Notes: generated by a model from the letters alone, not told the origin. A stretch of DNA of 64,000 bases from Pseudomonas parakoreensis (GCF_021602155.1 NZ_BQHY01000014.1:62001-126000), one strand, 5' to 3'; positions 7,831 through 16,543 are shown, counted from the stretch's first letter. Numbers and translations: made by a program.

Positions 7831-10800
7831 TCAGGTGTCTTCTTCTATATCCAGCAGCAGGTTTTCCAGTGCTTCTTTATACACGCCGGGTTCCTGCCAC
7901 ATCCCGCGTTGCTGCGCTTCCAGCATGCGTTCGGTCATGTCGCGCAGGGCATGCGGATTGTGTTCACGAACAAAATCCCGGGTCGTCGGGTCGAGCAAAT
8001 AGGCGTCGGCCAGCAACGCATATTGATGATCGTCGATCAGTTGCGTGGTGGCGTCGAAGGCGAACAGGTTATCGACTGTCGCCGCCAGTTCAAACGCGCC
8101 TTTATAGCCGTGACGTTTGACCCCGTCGATCCACTTCGGATTGGCCGCCCGCGAGCGGATCACCCGATTGAGTTCTTCTTTCAGGGTGCGGATTCTCGGC
8201 AGATCCGGCTGACTGTGATCGCCGTGATAACTCGCCGCTGCTTCCCCGCGCAGGGTTTCCACCGCCGCGAGCATGCCGCCCTGAAACTGGTAATAGTCGT
8301 TGGAATCGAGCAAGTCGTGCTCGCGATTGTCCTGATTCTGCAACACCGCCTGCACCTGGCTCAGGCGCTGGACGAACTGTTCGCGGGCGGCGGTGCCCTC
8401 ATCCGCCCCGCCATAGGCGTAGGCGCCCCAGTTCAGGTAGACCTCGGCCAGATCCTCGCGACTCTGCCACAGGCGACCGTCGATGGCACCCTGCACGCCC
8501 GCGCCATAGGCACCGGGTTTGGCGCCGAAAATCCGCCAGCCGGCCTGACGTCGCGCCGCGTCGGCATCCAGCCCCGATTGCAACAGCGCCTCGCGCTCGG
8601 CACGCACCTTCGCCGCCAGCGGGTTGAGGTCATCCGGTTCGTCCAGCGCTGCCACCGCTTGCACGGCGGCGTCGAACAGACGAATCAGGTTGGCAAAAGC
8701 ATCGCGGAAAAAGCCCGAGACCCGCAGCGTGACGTCGACCCGTGGCCGGTCAAGCAGGCTCAGCGGCAGAATCTCGAAATCATCGACGCGCTGACTGCCG
8801 GTGGCCCACACCGGGCGCACGCCCATCAGCGCCATGGCCTGGGCGATGTCATCACCGCCGGTGCGCATGGTCGCAGTGCCCCACACCGACAGGCCGAGCT
8901 GACGCAGGTGATCGCCGTGATCCTGCAAATGCCGCTCGAGAATCAACGTCGCGGACTGGAAGCCGATGCGCCACGCGGTGGTGGTCGGCAGGTTGCGCAC
9001 GTCCACCGAGTAGAAGTTGCGCCCGGTGGGCAGCACGTCGAGACGGCCACGGCTGGGCGCGCCACTTGGGCCGGCGGGGACGAAGCGGCCGTTGAGGGCG
9101 TCGAGCAGACCGCGCATTTCGGCGGGGCCGCAGGCGTCGAGGCGTGGGGCGATGACTTCGCGCAGGTTTTCAATGATCGCCCTCACTTCAGCCCAACACG
9201 CCCCTTGTGGGAGCGAGCTTGCTCGCGAAAGCGTCGTGTCAATCGACATTGATGTACCTGACCCACCGCTTTCGCGAGCAAGCTCGCTCCCACAGGGGAT
9301 TTGTAGTGCTTGGGCGATCAGTTGAGTAGCGAACAGTTCGAGGCGTTCGCGGGTATCGCCGGCGCTGCGCCAGATCTCGTCGCTGACGCTTTGCAGCTCC
9401 GCAGGGCACGGGCCGTTCCATGGATCGGCAAGGGCGCAATCCAGCGGATCAAAGCTCAATTCAAACGCCTTGGCCAACGCCCGCAGCAGACTCGACTGTG
9501 CGCCTTTGCCGTCGCCACGCGGAATGCGCAGCAAAGCCAGCAAGGTATCGATGCGCAAACGTCCGGTCGGCGATTCGCCAAAGATGTGCAGGCCATCGCG
9601 AATCTGCGATTCCTTCAGATCACACAGGTAGGTGTCCAGCCGCGGCAGCCAGATCGCGGCGTCGGCATCACTGTCCAGGCCCGCGTCGAGTTGCAGTTCG
9701 CGGTCGATCTGCGTCTCGCGCACCAGTTGCAGAATGTCGCGTTGCAGCTCTCGCGCACGACGCGGATCGAGCAGTTGCGCCTCGTAATATTCGTCGGCCA
9801 ACAGTTCCAGATTGCGCAACGGGCCGTAGGTTTCGGCGCGGGTCAGCGGCGGCATCAGGTGGTCGATGATCACCGCTTGCGTGCGCCGTTTGGCCTGGGC
9901 GCCCTCGCCCGGGTCGTTGACGATAAACGGATAGATGTTCGGCAGCGGCCCGAGCAGCGCGTCCGGCCAGCAATTCTGCGAAAGCCCCACGCCCTTGCCC
10001 GGCAGCCATTCGAGGTTGCCGTGCTTGCCGACGTGAATCACCGCGTGCGCACCGTAGGTGTTGCGCAGCCAGAAATAGAACGCCAGATAGCCGTGCGGCG
10101 GCACCAGATCCGGGTCGTGATACACCGCACTCGGATCGACCTGATAACCGCGCGCCGGCTGAATGCCGACGAAGGTCAGGCCGAAGCGCAGACCGGCGAT
10201 CATCATTCGCCCGTCGCGGCACATCGGGTCGTTTTGCGGCGTGCCCCAGCGTTCCAGCACTGCCGCGCGATTGGCCTCGGGCAACGCATTGAACATCGCC
10301 AGGTAGGCGTCCATCGCCAGACTTTGCTGACACGGACGCAGGTCGATGCTGTCGAGGTCGTTGCTGACCCCGCCGAGCAATTGCTGGATCATCGCGGTGC
10401 CGCTGTCCGGCAACTCCGCGGTCAACGGAAAGCCGTCGGTCTGCAACGCGCGCAGGATATTCAACGCCGCCGCTGGCGTGTCGAGGCCGACGCCATTGCC
10501 GATGCGACCGTCGCGGGTCGGGTAGTTGGCGAGAATCAGTGCGATGCGTTTTTCAGCGTTCGGCAGCCGCGCCAGATCGCTCCAGCGCCGGGCCAGTTCA
10601 GCGACGAAATCCATGCGCTCGGGTTGCGCCCGGTAGCAGACCACGTCGGACTGACTGCGCTCGCTGCGCCAGGCCAGATCCTTGAAGCTGACCGGCCGGC
10701 TGATGATGCGCCCGTCGAGTTCCGGCAAGGCAATGTGCATCGCCAGATCTCGTGGTCCCAGACCCTGCTCGCTGTCGCGCCAGCCCGGCTCGTTGTCCTG

Positions 10801-11679
10801 GGCGCAGATCGCCTGAATCACCGGAATATTGCGCCGGAACGGCCGCAGGTGCGGCGCTTCCGGGCTGGATTGCGCGAAGCCGGTGGTGTTGAGGATCACC
10901 GCAGCTTCGACCTCATCCAGCCAGTCCTCGACCACTGACAGACAGCCGGGTTCTTTCAGGCTGGCGACGGCGATCGGCAACGGATTGAGCCCCGCCGCCT
11001 GCAAGCGCTGGCAGAACACATCAATGAACGCGGTGTTCGCCGCTTGCAAATGCGAGCGATAAAACAACACCGCCGCGACCGGTTGACCGGGCAGCCAATC
11101 GGCTTGCCAGTCGCTCAGTGCGGCGGTGTTTTTCTGTGGGTGGTAAATCGCCGTGCGCGGCAACGCTTGCGGCTCGCCCCAGGCGTAGTCGCGCGCCAGC
11201 CAGCGGTTGGCCAGGCAATGGAAGAAGCCCAGCGCATTGCCCATGCCGCCCTGACGCAAAAACTGCCAGAGACGGTCGCGATCTTCGGCGGGTACGGTGC
11301 TCAGGTCACTGAGTTCCGGGTCGGGACGGTCATCCCCCGGTACCAGAATCACCTGCACGCCGCGCTCGGACAATTCCACCAGACGCTCGACGCCATAACG
11401 CCAGTAGGCGATGCCGCCATGCAGCGAAATCAGGATGACCTTGGCGTGCCGCAGCACCTCATCGACATACAGATCGACCGAGGCGTGATTCTGCACCTGC
11501 ATCGGATTGGCCAGGCGCAGGCTCGGGTAATCCTCGGGCAGTTGCTGCGCCGCTTCGGCGAGCAGCGCCAGGCTGGAGTCGCCGCTGCACAGGATCACCA
11601 GCTCGGCGGGGGTTTGTCCAAGGTCGGCAATGTTGTCATCCGACACGAAACCGCCGGGCTGGGTCCTGAGCAGGTGCAT
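7831..11679 (-). CDS. cobN: Cobaltochelatase subunit CobN
   Basis: This 1282-aa protein is the large subunit of the aerobic-pathway cobaltochelatase. It inserts Co2+ into hydrogenobyrinate a,c-diamide with ATPase partners. Typical CobN/BchH stretches are visible: LISLHGGIAYWRYGVE, LILANYPTRDGRIGNGVGLD, HVGKHGNLEWLPGKGVGLS, VWGTATMRTGGDDIAQAMAL and VEVTLRVSGFFRDAF-like sequence, ending LLLDIEEDT. The start is 3 bases after the cobW stop, so the two are translationally close and share the upstream cobalamin riboswitch. The oddity is at about residues 794-826, where a whole REPIN (9201-9299) is read through in frame, adding about 33 residues (IPCGSELARES..RASSLPQG) that other CobN proteins should lack. 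No frame disruption was seen. Confidence 0.95.
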   Translation of the reverse strand: MHLLRTQPGGFVSDDNIADLGQTPAELVILCSGDSSLALLAEAAQQLPEDYPSLRLANPMQVQNHASVDLYVDEVLRHAKVILISLHGGIAYWRYGVERLVELSERGVQVILVPGDDRPDPELSDLSTVPAEDRDRLWQFLRQGGMGNALGFFHCLANRWLARDYAWGEPQALPRTAIYHPQKNTAALSDWQADWLPGQPVAAVLFYRSHLQAANTAFIDVFCQRLQAAGLNPLPIAVASLKEPGCLSVVEDWLDEVEAAVILNTTGFAQSSPEAPHLRPFRRNIPVIQAICAQDNEPGWRDSEQGLGPRDLAMHIALPELDGRIISRPVSFKDLAWRSERSQSDVVCYRAQPERMDFVAELARRWSDLARLPNAEKRIALILANYPTRDGRIGNGVGLDTPAAALNILRALQTDGFPLTAELPDSGTAMIQQLLGGVSNDLDSIDLRPCQQSLAMDAYLAMFNALPEANRAAVLERWGTPQNDPMCRDGRMMIAGLRFGLTFVGIQPARGYQVDPSAVYHDPDLVPPHGYLAFYFWLRNTYGAHAVIHVGKHGNLEWLPGKGVGLSQNCWPDALLGPLPNIYPFIVNDPGEGAQAKRRTQAVIIDHLMPPLTRAETYGPLRNLELLADEYYEAQLLDPRRARELQRDILQLVRETQIDRELQLDAGLDSDADAAIWLPRLDTYLCDLKESQIRDGLHIFGESPTGRLRIDTLLALLRIPRGDGKGAQSSLLRALAKAFELSFDPLDCALADPWNGPCPAELQSVSDEIWRSAGDTRERLELFATQLIAQALQIPCGSELARESGGSGTSMSIDTTLSRASSLPQGACWAEVRAIIENLREVIAPRLDACGPAEMRGLLDALNGRFVPAGPSGAPSRGRLDVLPTGRNFYSVDVRNLPTTTAWRIGFQSATLILERHLQDHGDHLRQLGLSVWGTATMRTGGDDIAQAMALMGVRPVWATGSQRVDDFEILPLSLLDRPRVDVTLRVSGFFRDAFANLIRLFDAAVQAVAALDEPDDLNPLAAKVRAEREALLQSGLDADAARRQAGWRIFGAKPGAYGAGVQGAIDGRLWQSREDLAEVYLNWGAYAYGGADEGTAAREQFVQRLSQVQAVLQNQDNREHDLLDSNDYYQFQGGMLAAVETLRGEAAASYHGDHSQPDLPRIRTLKEELNRVIRSRAANPKWIDGVKRHGYKGAFELAATVDNLFAFDATTQLIDDHQYALLADAYLLDPTTRDFVREHNPHALRDMTERMLEAQQRGMWQEPGVYKEALENLLLDIEEDT
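9201..9299. repeat. REPIN inserted in frame inside cobN
   Basis: Two inverted REP copies, CCTTGTGGGAGCGAGCTTGC (from 9203) and GCAAGCTCGCTCCCACAGGG (to 9298), are separated by ~35 bases. They lie wholly within the cobN coding sequence. The element is about 99 bases, a multiple of three, and contains no stop in the coding frame. Confidence 0.9.
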
Positions 11680-11682
11680 GGC

Positions 11683-12753
11683 TTAAACGCTGAGCGCGGC
11701 GCGCAGTTGCGCTTCGAGTTGCGCAGCGTCGAGTTCCTGACCGATCAACACCAGACGAGTGACGCGCGCTTCGTCAGCGCCCCACTGGCGGTCGAAGTGC
11801 TTGTCGAAACGCGTGCCCACGCCTTGAATCAACAGGCGCATCGGCTTGTTCGGAATCGCCGCGAAGCCCTTCACACGCAGGATGCCGTGCTGCACAACCA
11901 GTTGCGTCAGCGCGTCGAGCAGCAGGCTTTCGTCGGCTCGCGGCAGTTCGATGGAGATCGAATCGAAGGCGTCGTGATCGTGGTCATCGTGGTCGTCATC
12001 ACCGTCGTGGTGGTGATCGTGATGGCTGTGACGGCTGTCGATGTGTTCTTCGGATCCGGCACCGAGACCAATCAACACGTCCAGCGGCAGGCGACCGTTG
12101 CTGGCTTCGATGATTTTTACTGCTGGCGGCAGTTCTTCAGCGACTTCAGCGCGCACGCGAGCGAGGTCTTCCTGGCTGGTCTGGTCGGCCTTGTTGAGGA
12201 TCACCAGATCGGCGCTGGCCAGTTGGTCGGCGAACAATTCATGCAGCGGCGATTCGTGATCCAGGTTCGGATCGAGTTTGCGCTGGGCATCGACCTGATC
12301 CGGGAACGCAGCAAAGGTCCCGGCGGCCACGGCCGGGCTGTCGACCACGGTGATCACCGCGTCAACGGTGCAGGCGCTGCGGATTTCCGGCCACTGGAAA
12401 GCCTGGACCAAGGGTTTTGGCAGGGCCAGACCGGACGTCTCGATCAGAATGTGATCGAGATCACCGCGACGGGCGACCAGTTCGCGCATCACCGGGAAGA
12501 ACTCTTCCTGCACCGTGCAGCACAGGCAGCCGTTGGCCAGTTCGTAGACGCGGCCGGTGGCTTCTTCTTCGGTGCAGCCGATGGTGCATTGCTTGAGGAT
12601 CTCACCGTCGATACCCAGCTCGCCGAACTCGTTGACGATCACCGCGATACGGCGGCCCTGAGCGTTGTCGAGCATATGGCGCAGCAAGGTGGTTTTGCCC
12701 GAGCCGAGGAAACCGGTGACGATGGTGACGGGGAGTTTGGCCAGTGTTTTCAT
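11683..12753 (-). CDS. cobW: CobW, GTP-dependent cobalt chaperone of the COG0523 family
   Basis: This 356-aa G3E-family GTPase has Walker A GFLGSGKTTLL near the N-terminus, the metal-binding motif GCLCC (ANGCLCCTVQEEFF), and the guanine-specificity motif NKAD (VILNKADQTS). A His/Asp-rich loop around residues 250-275 (HSHHDHHHDGDDDHDDHDH) probably adds metal binding. CobW proteins deliver Co2+ to the CobN chelatase, which fits its place directly before cobN. The start at 12753 is the canonical MKTLAKLPVTIVTGF; upstream in-frame codons belong to the leader. Expression should be shut off by adenosylcobalamin through the riboswitch upstream. Confidence 0.93.
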   Translation of the reverse strand: MKTLAKLPVTIVTGFLGSGKTTLLRHMLDNAQGRRIAVIVNEFGELGIDGEILKQCTIGCTEEEATGRVYELANGCLCCTVQEEFFPVMRELVARRGDLDHILIETSGLALPKPLVQAFQWPEIRSACTVDAVITVVDSPAVAAGTFAAFPDQVDAQRKLDPNLDHESPLHELFADQLASADLVILNKADQTSQEDLARVRAEVAEELPPAVKIIEASNGRLPLDVLIGLGAGSEEHIDSRHSHHDHHHDGDDDHDDHDHDAFDSISIELPRADESLLLDALTQLVVQHGILRVKGFAAIPNKPMRLLIQGVGTRFDKHFDRQWGADEARVTRLVLIGQELDAAQLEAQLRAALSV

Positions 12754-12864
12754 CGGATGCCCTTTGGCAAGGTGGCGGGCATGCGGGACGAGATCCGCTG
12801 CGGGCGTGCGCGCGGAAGAATTCGCCACCGGATCACCCCGCCCGGTTGTAGTGAGAAATCTGTC

Positions 12865-13055
12865 ACGAGGCAGGTCTCCTGGCTGACGGTGTTCAGGCCA
12901 TGGGCCTGGCATTCGCTGCGCCTTCCCGCGGGCTCAGTGGATTGAGCTGGCAGTGGCGTGGCAACGAACTTCACCGTTCACAGTTGCGGGGGCAGCCGCG
13001 GCTTCGACCGCGTTCCCTTCTTAGCTTCGGCGTGGGCCGAAGAACCTCGAAGGTG
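12865..13055 (-). promoter_or_regulatory. Cobalamin riboswitch upstream of cobW-cobN-chlD
   Basis: On the minus strand the leader shows conserved cobalamin-aptamer elements in order: a GAAGCTAAGAAGGGAA-type start, GCCGCGGCTGCCCCCGCAAC with TGTGAACGGTGAAG, the P5-P6 core GCCACTGCCAG..GAGCCCGCGGGAAGGC, and the B12 box AGCCAGGAGACCTGCC (12869-12884). About 110 bases separate it from the cobW ATG. Binding of adenosylcobalamin would repress the operon. Confidence 0.93.
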
Positions 13056-13085
13056 CAAGGCTACGCATGGGTTGAGGATGGGTCA

Positions 13086-13993
13086 ATGTTTGGATTGGGG
13101 GCATATCCGTTGCTGCGGGGGTTGCTGATTACGGTTTCGCCGTTGCGGCGGGTCACTTTTGCCAGACCTCGGGTTACGGGGTCTGGTTTTTTTTGGATTG
13201 GGGGCATATCCGTTTCTGCGGGTGTCGCCGCTGGCGGTTTCGCTCTTACAGCGAGTCACCTTTTCCAAACGCCGAAAAGGTAACCCAAAAGGCTTTGCCC
13301 CGGCGTACGGCACTTCGCTGAGGCTCAGTGTTCCCTCGCTACGGTGTCCATCCGGGGGCATCGCCTACGGTTTGCTTCGCTGCACCTCCTCTCGATGCAT
13401 GCGGCTTCGCCGCATGGCGCTACGCGCCTACCCCCCGGATGGACACCTTCGCTCGGCCTGCCGAAGGGGCTGAAGGTCAAAAGCCACATCGAAAGCCAGA
13501 GCCAAAGCCAAAGCCAAAGCCAAAGCAGATCAAAAGACCGCAGCCTTCGGCAGCTCCTACAGGGGATTGGGTGTATTCAGATAGAAATTGGTCGGCTGTC
13601 AGGCCGCCATCGCCAGCAGGCTGGCTCCCACAACTTTATTCGTGCACACCCCCTGCGGCGAAGCCGCCCCACTCAACACGATGAGCGTTAGCTCGAGTAC
13701 CGCTCTTGATCTGAGGGCCCGTCGGCAGGCTGAGTGGAGGGATTTATCCGGGGGTGGGAGCGCAGCGACCGTTTGGCGCAGCCAAACACAGCGAGAGGAG
13801 GTGCAGCGAAGCAAACCGTAGGCGCTGCCCCCCGGATGAATCCCGCAGCGAAGGAACCCGAGCCTAAGCGAGGGCCGAACGTCAGGGCATAGACCTTTTG
13901 GTTACTTTTGGGGCGTTTGCCAAAAGTAACCCGCCGTAAGGGCGGAACCCTAAGAGGCCATTACCGCAGCAACGGATATGCCCCCAATCCCAA
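13086..13993. repeat. Large imperfect inverted repeat, non-coding, between two cobalamin riboswitches
   Basis: Left-arm landmarks TTGGATTGGGGGCATATCCG (13090 and again at 13193), a GTAACCCAAAAGG segment near 13280, and GGTTTGCTTCGCTGCACCTC (13371 on) recur in the same order and inverted in the right arm (about 13735-13991), which ends CGGATATGCCCCCAATCCC. The arms are diverged and of unequal length. The middle (about 13490-13640) has a short (AGCCAA)-like tandem run, a half copy of the TGTAGGAGC repeat and a REP (about 13605-13632). Open frames here have no family resemblance and follow the palindromes, so I call no gene. No transposase is present. Confidence 0.75.
13162..13194 (+). terminator. 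Strong rho-independent terminator with no gene in front
   Basis: CCAGACC (13162-13168) and GGTCTGG (13180-13186) form a perfect 7-bp stem with an 11-base loop, followed by eight T. It lies on the plus strand downstream of no recognisable gene; the region before it is the complement of the cobW riboswitch. It may end a small RNA or guard the cbtB side against readthrough. Confidence 0.7.
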
Positions 13994-14027
13994 TTGACTC
14001 AAATCCTCCCCTCATGCTCTCCTACAC

Positions 14028-14232
14028 AACTTGTTACGGGTGCCCTTCACAGGGTGAAACGGGAAACCGGTGAATCATGTGCTTTACTCAAAGCCATGTC
14101 AGTCCGGTGCTGCCCCCGCAACGGTAAGCGAGCGAAGCGTCGAATCCACTGTGCCATTGCGGCATGGGAAGGTGACGCTTGCAGGTCGGCCTGACGCCAA
14201 CCCCTCGTGAGCCCGGAGACCGGCCCGCAACA
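14028..14232 (+). promoter_or_regulatory. Cobalamin riboswitch upstream of cbtB-cbtA-cobE-cobM
   Basis: The plus strand shows GGGTGCCCTTCACAGGGTGA, AACGGGAAACCGGTGAATC, the core GGTGCTGCCCCCGCAACGG with GCCATTGCGGCATGGGAAGG, and the B12 box region GAGCCCGGAGACCGGCC (14210-14226). These are the aptamer hallmarks. It should turn down cobalt uptake and corrin synthesis genes when adenosylcobalamin is abundant. Confidence 0.93.
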
Positions 14233-14293
14233 CACAGCGCGCATTTTGCGTCGCTGAACATAACAAACCCGCGGTGGGCGGGCGCTGTTCGAA

Positions 14294-14322
14294 CCTCTGC
14301 GTGCCCGACTCGCAGGGGTTTT
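14294..14322 (+). terminator. Hairpin plus T-run in the riboswitch leader, likely expression platform
   Basis: CCTCTGCG (14294-14301) pairs with CGCAGGGG (14311-14318, one G-U) and is followed by TTTT, about 45 bases before the cbtB ATG. A terminator here would let the riboswitch act by attenuation; a competing antiterminator fold was not worked out. Confidence 0.5.
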
Positions 14323-14365
14323 CATGCGCTCTATATCACCCGCTGACACTCCAGAGGGAAGCGCC

Positions 14366-14563
14366 ATGTCGATCATCAGCAGCACCGCCAGCAACACCGA
14401 CAACATCTCCAGCACCGCCACCTTGAGCCAACGCCTGACCGCCGCCATTTTCGCGTCGATCCTGGGCGCCAGCCTCGTTTACTTCGCCGGTTTCTCGCAC
14501 ATCGAAGCGGTGCACAACGCCGCTCACGATACCCGCCACAGCGCCGCGTTCCCGTGCCACTGA
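14366..14563 (+). CDS. cbtB: CbtB, small cobalt-transport membrane subunit
   Basis: This 65-aa protein has one hydrophobic helix (LTAAIFASILGASLVYFAGF) and the C-terminal His-rich tail HIEAVHNAAHDTRHSAAFPCH (read in part as HNAAHDTRHS), the CbtB signature. CbtB works with CbtA as a B12-regulated cobalt importer proposed from riboswitch genomics. The start follows GAGGGAAGC; an in-frame earlier ATG at 14324 overlaps the leader hairpin. First gene of a four-gene plus-strand operon. Confidence 0.9.
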   Translation: MSIISSTASNTDNISSTATLSQRLTAAIFASILGASLVYFAGFSHIEAVHNAAHDTRHSAAFPCH

Positions 14564-14574
14564 GACCAGCCGAC

Positions 14575-15273
14575 ATGATCAAGCGTATCGCGCAAACTGC
14601 AGGCTTCACCGGCCTGCTGGCCGCCCTGTTGCTGACGTTGCTGCAAAGCTTCTGGGTCTCGCCACTGATTCTGCAGGCTGAAACCTTCGAAAAATCCGAA
14701 CCGGTGGCCGTTCACGAACACGCCGCCGGTACGGCCGCACACACTCACGACGCTGAAGCCTGGGAGCCGGAAGACGGCTGGCAGCGTGTGGTCTCGACCT
14801 CCGGCGGCAATCTGGTGGTGGCGGTCGGTTTCGCCCTGATGCTCGCCGGCCTGTACACCCTGCGTGCACCGACCAAAACTTCGCAGGGCCTGCTCTGGGG
14901 CCTGGCCGGTTACGCGACCTTCGTCCTCGCGCCGACCCTCGGCCTGCCGCCTGAACTGCCGGGCACCGCTGCCGCCGATCTGGCGTCGCGGCAAACGTGG
15001 TGGATCGGCACCGCCGCTTCCACTGCAGTCGGCCTGGCCCTCATCGTGTTCAGCCGTCACTGGCTGATGAAGCTGCTGGGCGTGGCGATCCTCGCCGTGC
15101 CGCATGTGATCGGCGCGCCGCAACCGGAAGTGCATTCGATGCTCGCCCCGGAAGCCTTGGAAGCCCAGTTCAAAATCGCTTCGCAGCTGACCAACGTGGC
15201 GTTCTGGCTGGCCTTGGGCCTGATCAGCGCCTGGTTGTTCCGCCGCAAAAGCGCTGGTCAATACCACGCATGA
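14575..15273 (+). CDS. cbtA: CbtA, cobalt transporter subunit
   Basis: This 232-aa membrane protein has about five to six hydrophobic segments (TAGFTGLLAALLLTLLQSFW, VVAVGFALMLAGLYTL, WGLAGYATFVLAPTLGLPPE, LLGVAILAVPHVIGAPQP, ALGLISAWLFRR). A short extracytoplasmic His/Glu region (HEHAAGTAAHTHDAEAWEPED) could collect the metal. It follows cbtB by 11 bases and overlaps cobE by ATGA (15270-15273). The start at 14575 is chosen over 14554, which lies inside cbtB. Family knowledge supports cobalt import; transport mechanism is not established from sequence. Confidence 0.9.
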   Translation: MIKRIAQTAGFTGLLAALLLTLLQSFWVSPLILQAETFEKSEPVAVHEHAAGTAAHTHDAEAWEPEDGWQRVVSTSGGNLVVAVGFALMLAGLYTLRAPTKTSQGLLWGLAGYATFVLAPTLGLPPELPGTAAADLASRQTWWIGTAASTAVGLALIVFSRHWLMKLLGVAILAVPHVIGAPQPEVHSMLAPEALEAQFKIASQLTNVAFWLALGLISAWLFRRKSAGQYHA

Positions 15274-15683
15274 CCGATGACCGCGCAGCGCCGACCCTGG
15301 TGGTCGGCCTGGGCTGCCAGCGCGGCTGCCCGGCCAGCACGCTGCGCGCGTTACTCGATCAGGCGTTGCAGGCGCATCGTATAGAACTCGAGGCGGTCAA
15401 GGCCCTGGCCAGCATCGACCTGAAACGCGATGAACCCGGTCTGCAGGAACTGGCCAGCCAACTGGCGCTGCCGCTGTTGTATTTCAGCAGCGAAGAATTG
15501 GCCATTTACCAACAGCGACTGAGCCATCACTCGCAGATTGCCTATGAGCGCACCGGTTGCTACGGTGTGGCGGAAAGTGCCGCCCTGGCCCTGGCCGAGC
15601 AGTTGATTCAGGCACCGGCAAAGCTGCTGATTTCCCGGCAGAAATACGCTCAGGCGACACTGGCATTGGCCGGCGCTGCGTAA
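15270..15683 (+). CDS. cobE: CobE, cobalamin biosynthesis protein (CbiG C-terminal-like)
   Basis: This 137-aa protein matches the CobE/GbiG C-terminal fold: LVVGLGCQRGCPASTLRALL at the start, KALASIDLKRDEPGL, and TGCYGVAESAALALA, then ISRQKYAQATLALA at the end. CobE belongs to the aerobic corrin pathway and is associated with ring-modifying steps; its precise reaction is not firmly known. It overlaps cbtA by 4 bases (translational coupling) and is followed by cobM. Confidence 0.9.
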   Translation: MTDDRAAPTLVVGLGCQRGCPASTLRALLDQALQAHRIELEAVKALASIDLKRDEPGLQELASQLALPLLYFSSEELAIYQQRLSHHSQIAYERTGCYGVAESAALALAEQLIQAPAKLLISRQKYAQATLALAGAA

Positions 15684-15764
15684 ATTCCCGATAATCCCCC
15701 TGTTTGATCATGAGCAATCTTCATCTGAAGCGTTGCCCTGCCCCGTTTTTCACAGGATGTCTTC

Positions 15765-16511
15765 ATGACCGTCTACTTCATCGGCGCCGGCCCCGGCGAC
15801 CCGGAATTGATCACCGTCAAAGGCCAGCGACTGATTCGCAGTTGCCCGGTAATCATTTACGCAGGCTCGCTGGTGCCGGCCGCCGTGCTCGCGGGACATC
15901 AGGCGGAAACGGTGGTCAACAGCGCCGAATTGCATCTGGAGCAGATCATTGAACTGATCACAACCGCCCACGGCAAGGGCCAGGACGTGGCGCGGGTGCA
16001 CTCGGGTGATCCGAGCCTGTACGGTGCGATTGGCGAGCAGATTCGTTATCTGCGCGAGTTGAATATTCCGTTCGAAATCATCCCCGGCGTCACCGCCACC
16101 GCCGCCTGTGCAGCCTTGCTTGGCGCCGAGCTGACGCTGCCGGATGTGTCACAGAGCGTGATTCTGACCCGCTATGCGGACAAGACCGCGATGCCCGCCG
16201 GCGAGGAACTCGGCGATCTGGCACAACATGGCGCGACCATGGCGATTCACCTGGGGGTCAATCATCTGCAGAAAATCATCACTGAACTGCTGCCGCATTA
16301 CGGCGCGGATTGCCCGATTGCAGTGATTCACCGGGCGACGTGGCCGGATCAGGACTGGGTGGTGGGGACGCTGGAGGACATTGCGGCGAAGGTTGCGGCC
16401 AAGGGGTTTCGGCGTACGGCGTTGATTCTGGTGGGTCGGGTGCTGGGCAGTGAGGTGTTCAGCGAGTCATCGCTGTATCGCGCGGGGCATGCACATCTCT
16501 ACAGACCCTGA
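15765..16511 (+). CDS. cobM: CobM, precorrin-4 C11-methyltransferase
   Basis: This 248-aa SAM-dependent tetrapyrrole methyltransferase shows FIGAGPGDPELITVKGQRL (SAM-binding glycine loop), YAGSLVP, ARVHSGDPSLYGAIGEQ, and IPFEIIPGVTATAACAA, all class hallmarks. CobM methylates precorrin-4 at C11 to give precorrin-5 in the aerobic B12 route. It lies 81 bases after cobE and closes the riboswitch-controlled operon. The last part of the gene uses noticeably more GGG/GTG-type codons than its first half. Downstream are a palindromic repeat and a bidirectional terminator. Confidence 0.95.
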   Translation: MTVYFIGAGPGDPELITVKGQRLIRSCPVIIYAGSLVPAAVLAGHQAETVVNSAELHLEQIIELITTAHGKGQDVARVHSGDPSLYGAIGEQIRYLRELNIPFEIIPGVTATAACAALLGAELTLPDVSQSVILTRYADKTAMPAGEELGDLAQHGATMAIHLGVNHLQKIITELLPHYGADCPIAVIHRATWPDQDWVVGTLEDIAAKVAAKGFRRTALILVGRVLGSEVFSESSLYRAGHAHLYRP

Positions 16512-16543
16512 GTCAGATGAGTTTTGTGGCTGGATAAAAAACC

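Noticed and set aside
7648-12945. Very long open frames on the plus strand opposite cobN and cobW (534, 542 and 633 codons)
   Set aside because: They mirror the GC-rich codon pattern of cobN/cobW, have no recognisable domain and overlap riboswitch and gene on the other strand; they are shadows.
13083-13814. Several small frames in the long inverted repeat (for example 92, 104, 115 and 118 codons)
   Set aside because: They lie across palindromic repeat blocks and repeat the same peptide-like strings in both arms, a sign of repeat translation rather than genes.
13086-13993. Transposon or insertion sequence between the riboswitches
   Set aside because: No transposase or target duplication seen; the arms are imperfect and internally composite.
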